Source: Actinomycetes bacterium (GTDB lineage: Bacteria; Actinomycetota; Actinomycetes; Actinomycetales; Microbacteriaceae). Taken from it: DNA of 34,265 nucleotides. Positions 34,112-34,265 of the stretch are shown piece by piece; position 1 is the first letter of the stretch; each line of letters opens with the position of its first letter. The notes below the pieces were generated by a model that did not search any database, had not been told where the DNA came from, and saw nothing but the letters and a program-made list of their open reading frames with translations. Position numbers and translations under genes: made by a program. The stretch lies in assembly GCA_023450335.1 (NCBI GenBank), contig JAEXHA010000108.1, positions 1 through 34,265 on the forward strand, written 5' to 3'.

Positions 34112-34126
34112 GTTCGTAATGTGCAC
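34112..34126. promoter_or_regulatory. Candidate IclR-type operator (site S4)
   Basis: GTTCGTAATGTGCAC matches 12 of 15 bases of site S2b (GTTCGTTTTGTGAAC) in the same orientation. It lies just downstream of the predicted transcription start of the long operon, about +3 to +18 on the minus strand, as expected for a repressor. It also resembles the PobR/PcaU-type IclR target GTTCGATAATCGCAC, as I recall it. Confidence 0.6.
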
Positions 34127-34135
34127 TGATTGTGC

Positions 34136-34164
34136 AGAATACGGACCTACGACAGAGATGTCTA
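34136..34164 (-). promoter_or_regulatory. Sigma-70-type promoter of the long operon
   Basis: On the minus strand, TAGACA (34164-34159) and TATTCT (34141-34136) are separated by 17 bases, the best -35/-10 pair in the window. Transcription would begin near 34129 and leave a leader of about 35 bases containing site S4 and a GAGAGG ribosome site. Confidence 0.6.
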
Positions 34165-34206
34165 CCACATCGTCAGGGAGAGGGGAAGCGTGATTTTCTC
34201 GCGTGA

Positions 34207-34239
34207 CCGCCGTGGCGCGCGAGGTCTCGGCCACGGCGG
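34207..34239. terminator. Perfect 10-bp inverted repeat upstream of the long operon
   Basis: CCGCCGTGGC (34207-34216) and GCCACGGCGG (34230-34239) are exact inverted copies around a 13-base loop that itself holds CGAG-GT-CTCG. No U-tract follows in either direction. It lies beyond the operon promoter, near the window edge, and could end transcription of an unseen neighbouring gene and insulate this promoter. Confidence 0.45.
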
Positions 34240-34265
34240 CGAGCGGATGCCAGGGGGGTCGACCG

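Noticed and set aside
1..34265. CRISPR array, tRNA or rRNA gene, insertion sequence, phage or attachment site
   Set aside because: No regularly spaced repeats, RNA-gene signatures, transposase or integrase sequences were seen on either strand.

Overview
The window is high-GC DNA with tightly packed, mostly stop/start-overlapping genes, mycolic-acid-free actinobacterial style. Flagellar export genes plus csrA next to a branched-chain 2-oxoacid dehydrogenase fit a motile actinobacterium of the Microbacteriaceae (Microbacterium-like). That placement is inference from gene content and composition; no rRNA or tRNA gene is present to confirm it.

Left part (1-8769) is housekeeping. A plus-strand flagellar export run fliP-fliQ-fliR-flhB-flhA-csrA (25-5267) meets, tail to tail, a minus-strand operon for E1alpha, E1beta and E2 of a branched-chain 2-oxoacid dehydrogenase (8769-5288). 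No E3 gene is visible.

Right part (8.9-34.1 kb) looks like one accessory catabolic region with four transcription units. (a) A plus-strand gene for a protein with three SnoaL/NTF2-like domains (8925-10838). (b) A minus-strand set from 19788 to 10793: cyclase-family hydrolase, second triple SnoaL-like protein, then (from its own promoter) binding protein, permease, a permease-ATPase fusion, an ATPase and an IclR regulator. (c) A divergent plus-strand pair, SDR dehydrogenase and second IclR regulator (19841-21375). (d) A long minus-strand operon from 34094 to 21402: two permeases, two ATPases, binding protein, amidohydrolase, Asp-box beta-propeller protein, second binding protein, second propeller protein, third triple SnoaL-like protein and second SDR.

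The units appear to be tied together by a 15-bp near-palindrome (approximately GTTCACAWWACRAWC), seen at five places by eye, all in the intergenic control regions at 8.9, 16.8, 19.8 and 34.1 kb. It overlaps -10 elements or transcription starts, as expected for an IclR-type repressor. The likely plan is: two Opp/Dpp-type importers with three binding proteins bring in an organic substrate; cytoplasmic propeller proteins, a cyclase-family hydrolase, an amidohydrolase, two SDRs and three triple SnoaL-like proteins process it; one or both IclR proteins sense it or a product. The substrate cannot be read from the sequence. The three ~620-655-residue triple-SnoaL paralogues are the most unusual element and the best candidate for undescribed biology. 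No tRNA, rRNA, CRISPR, insertion sequence or phage gene was seen, and no gene-free stretch exceeds 300 bases.
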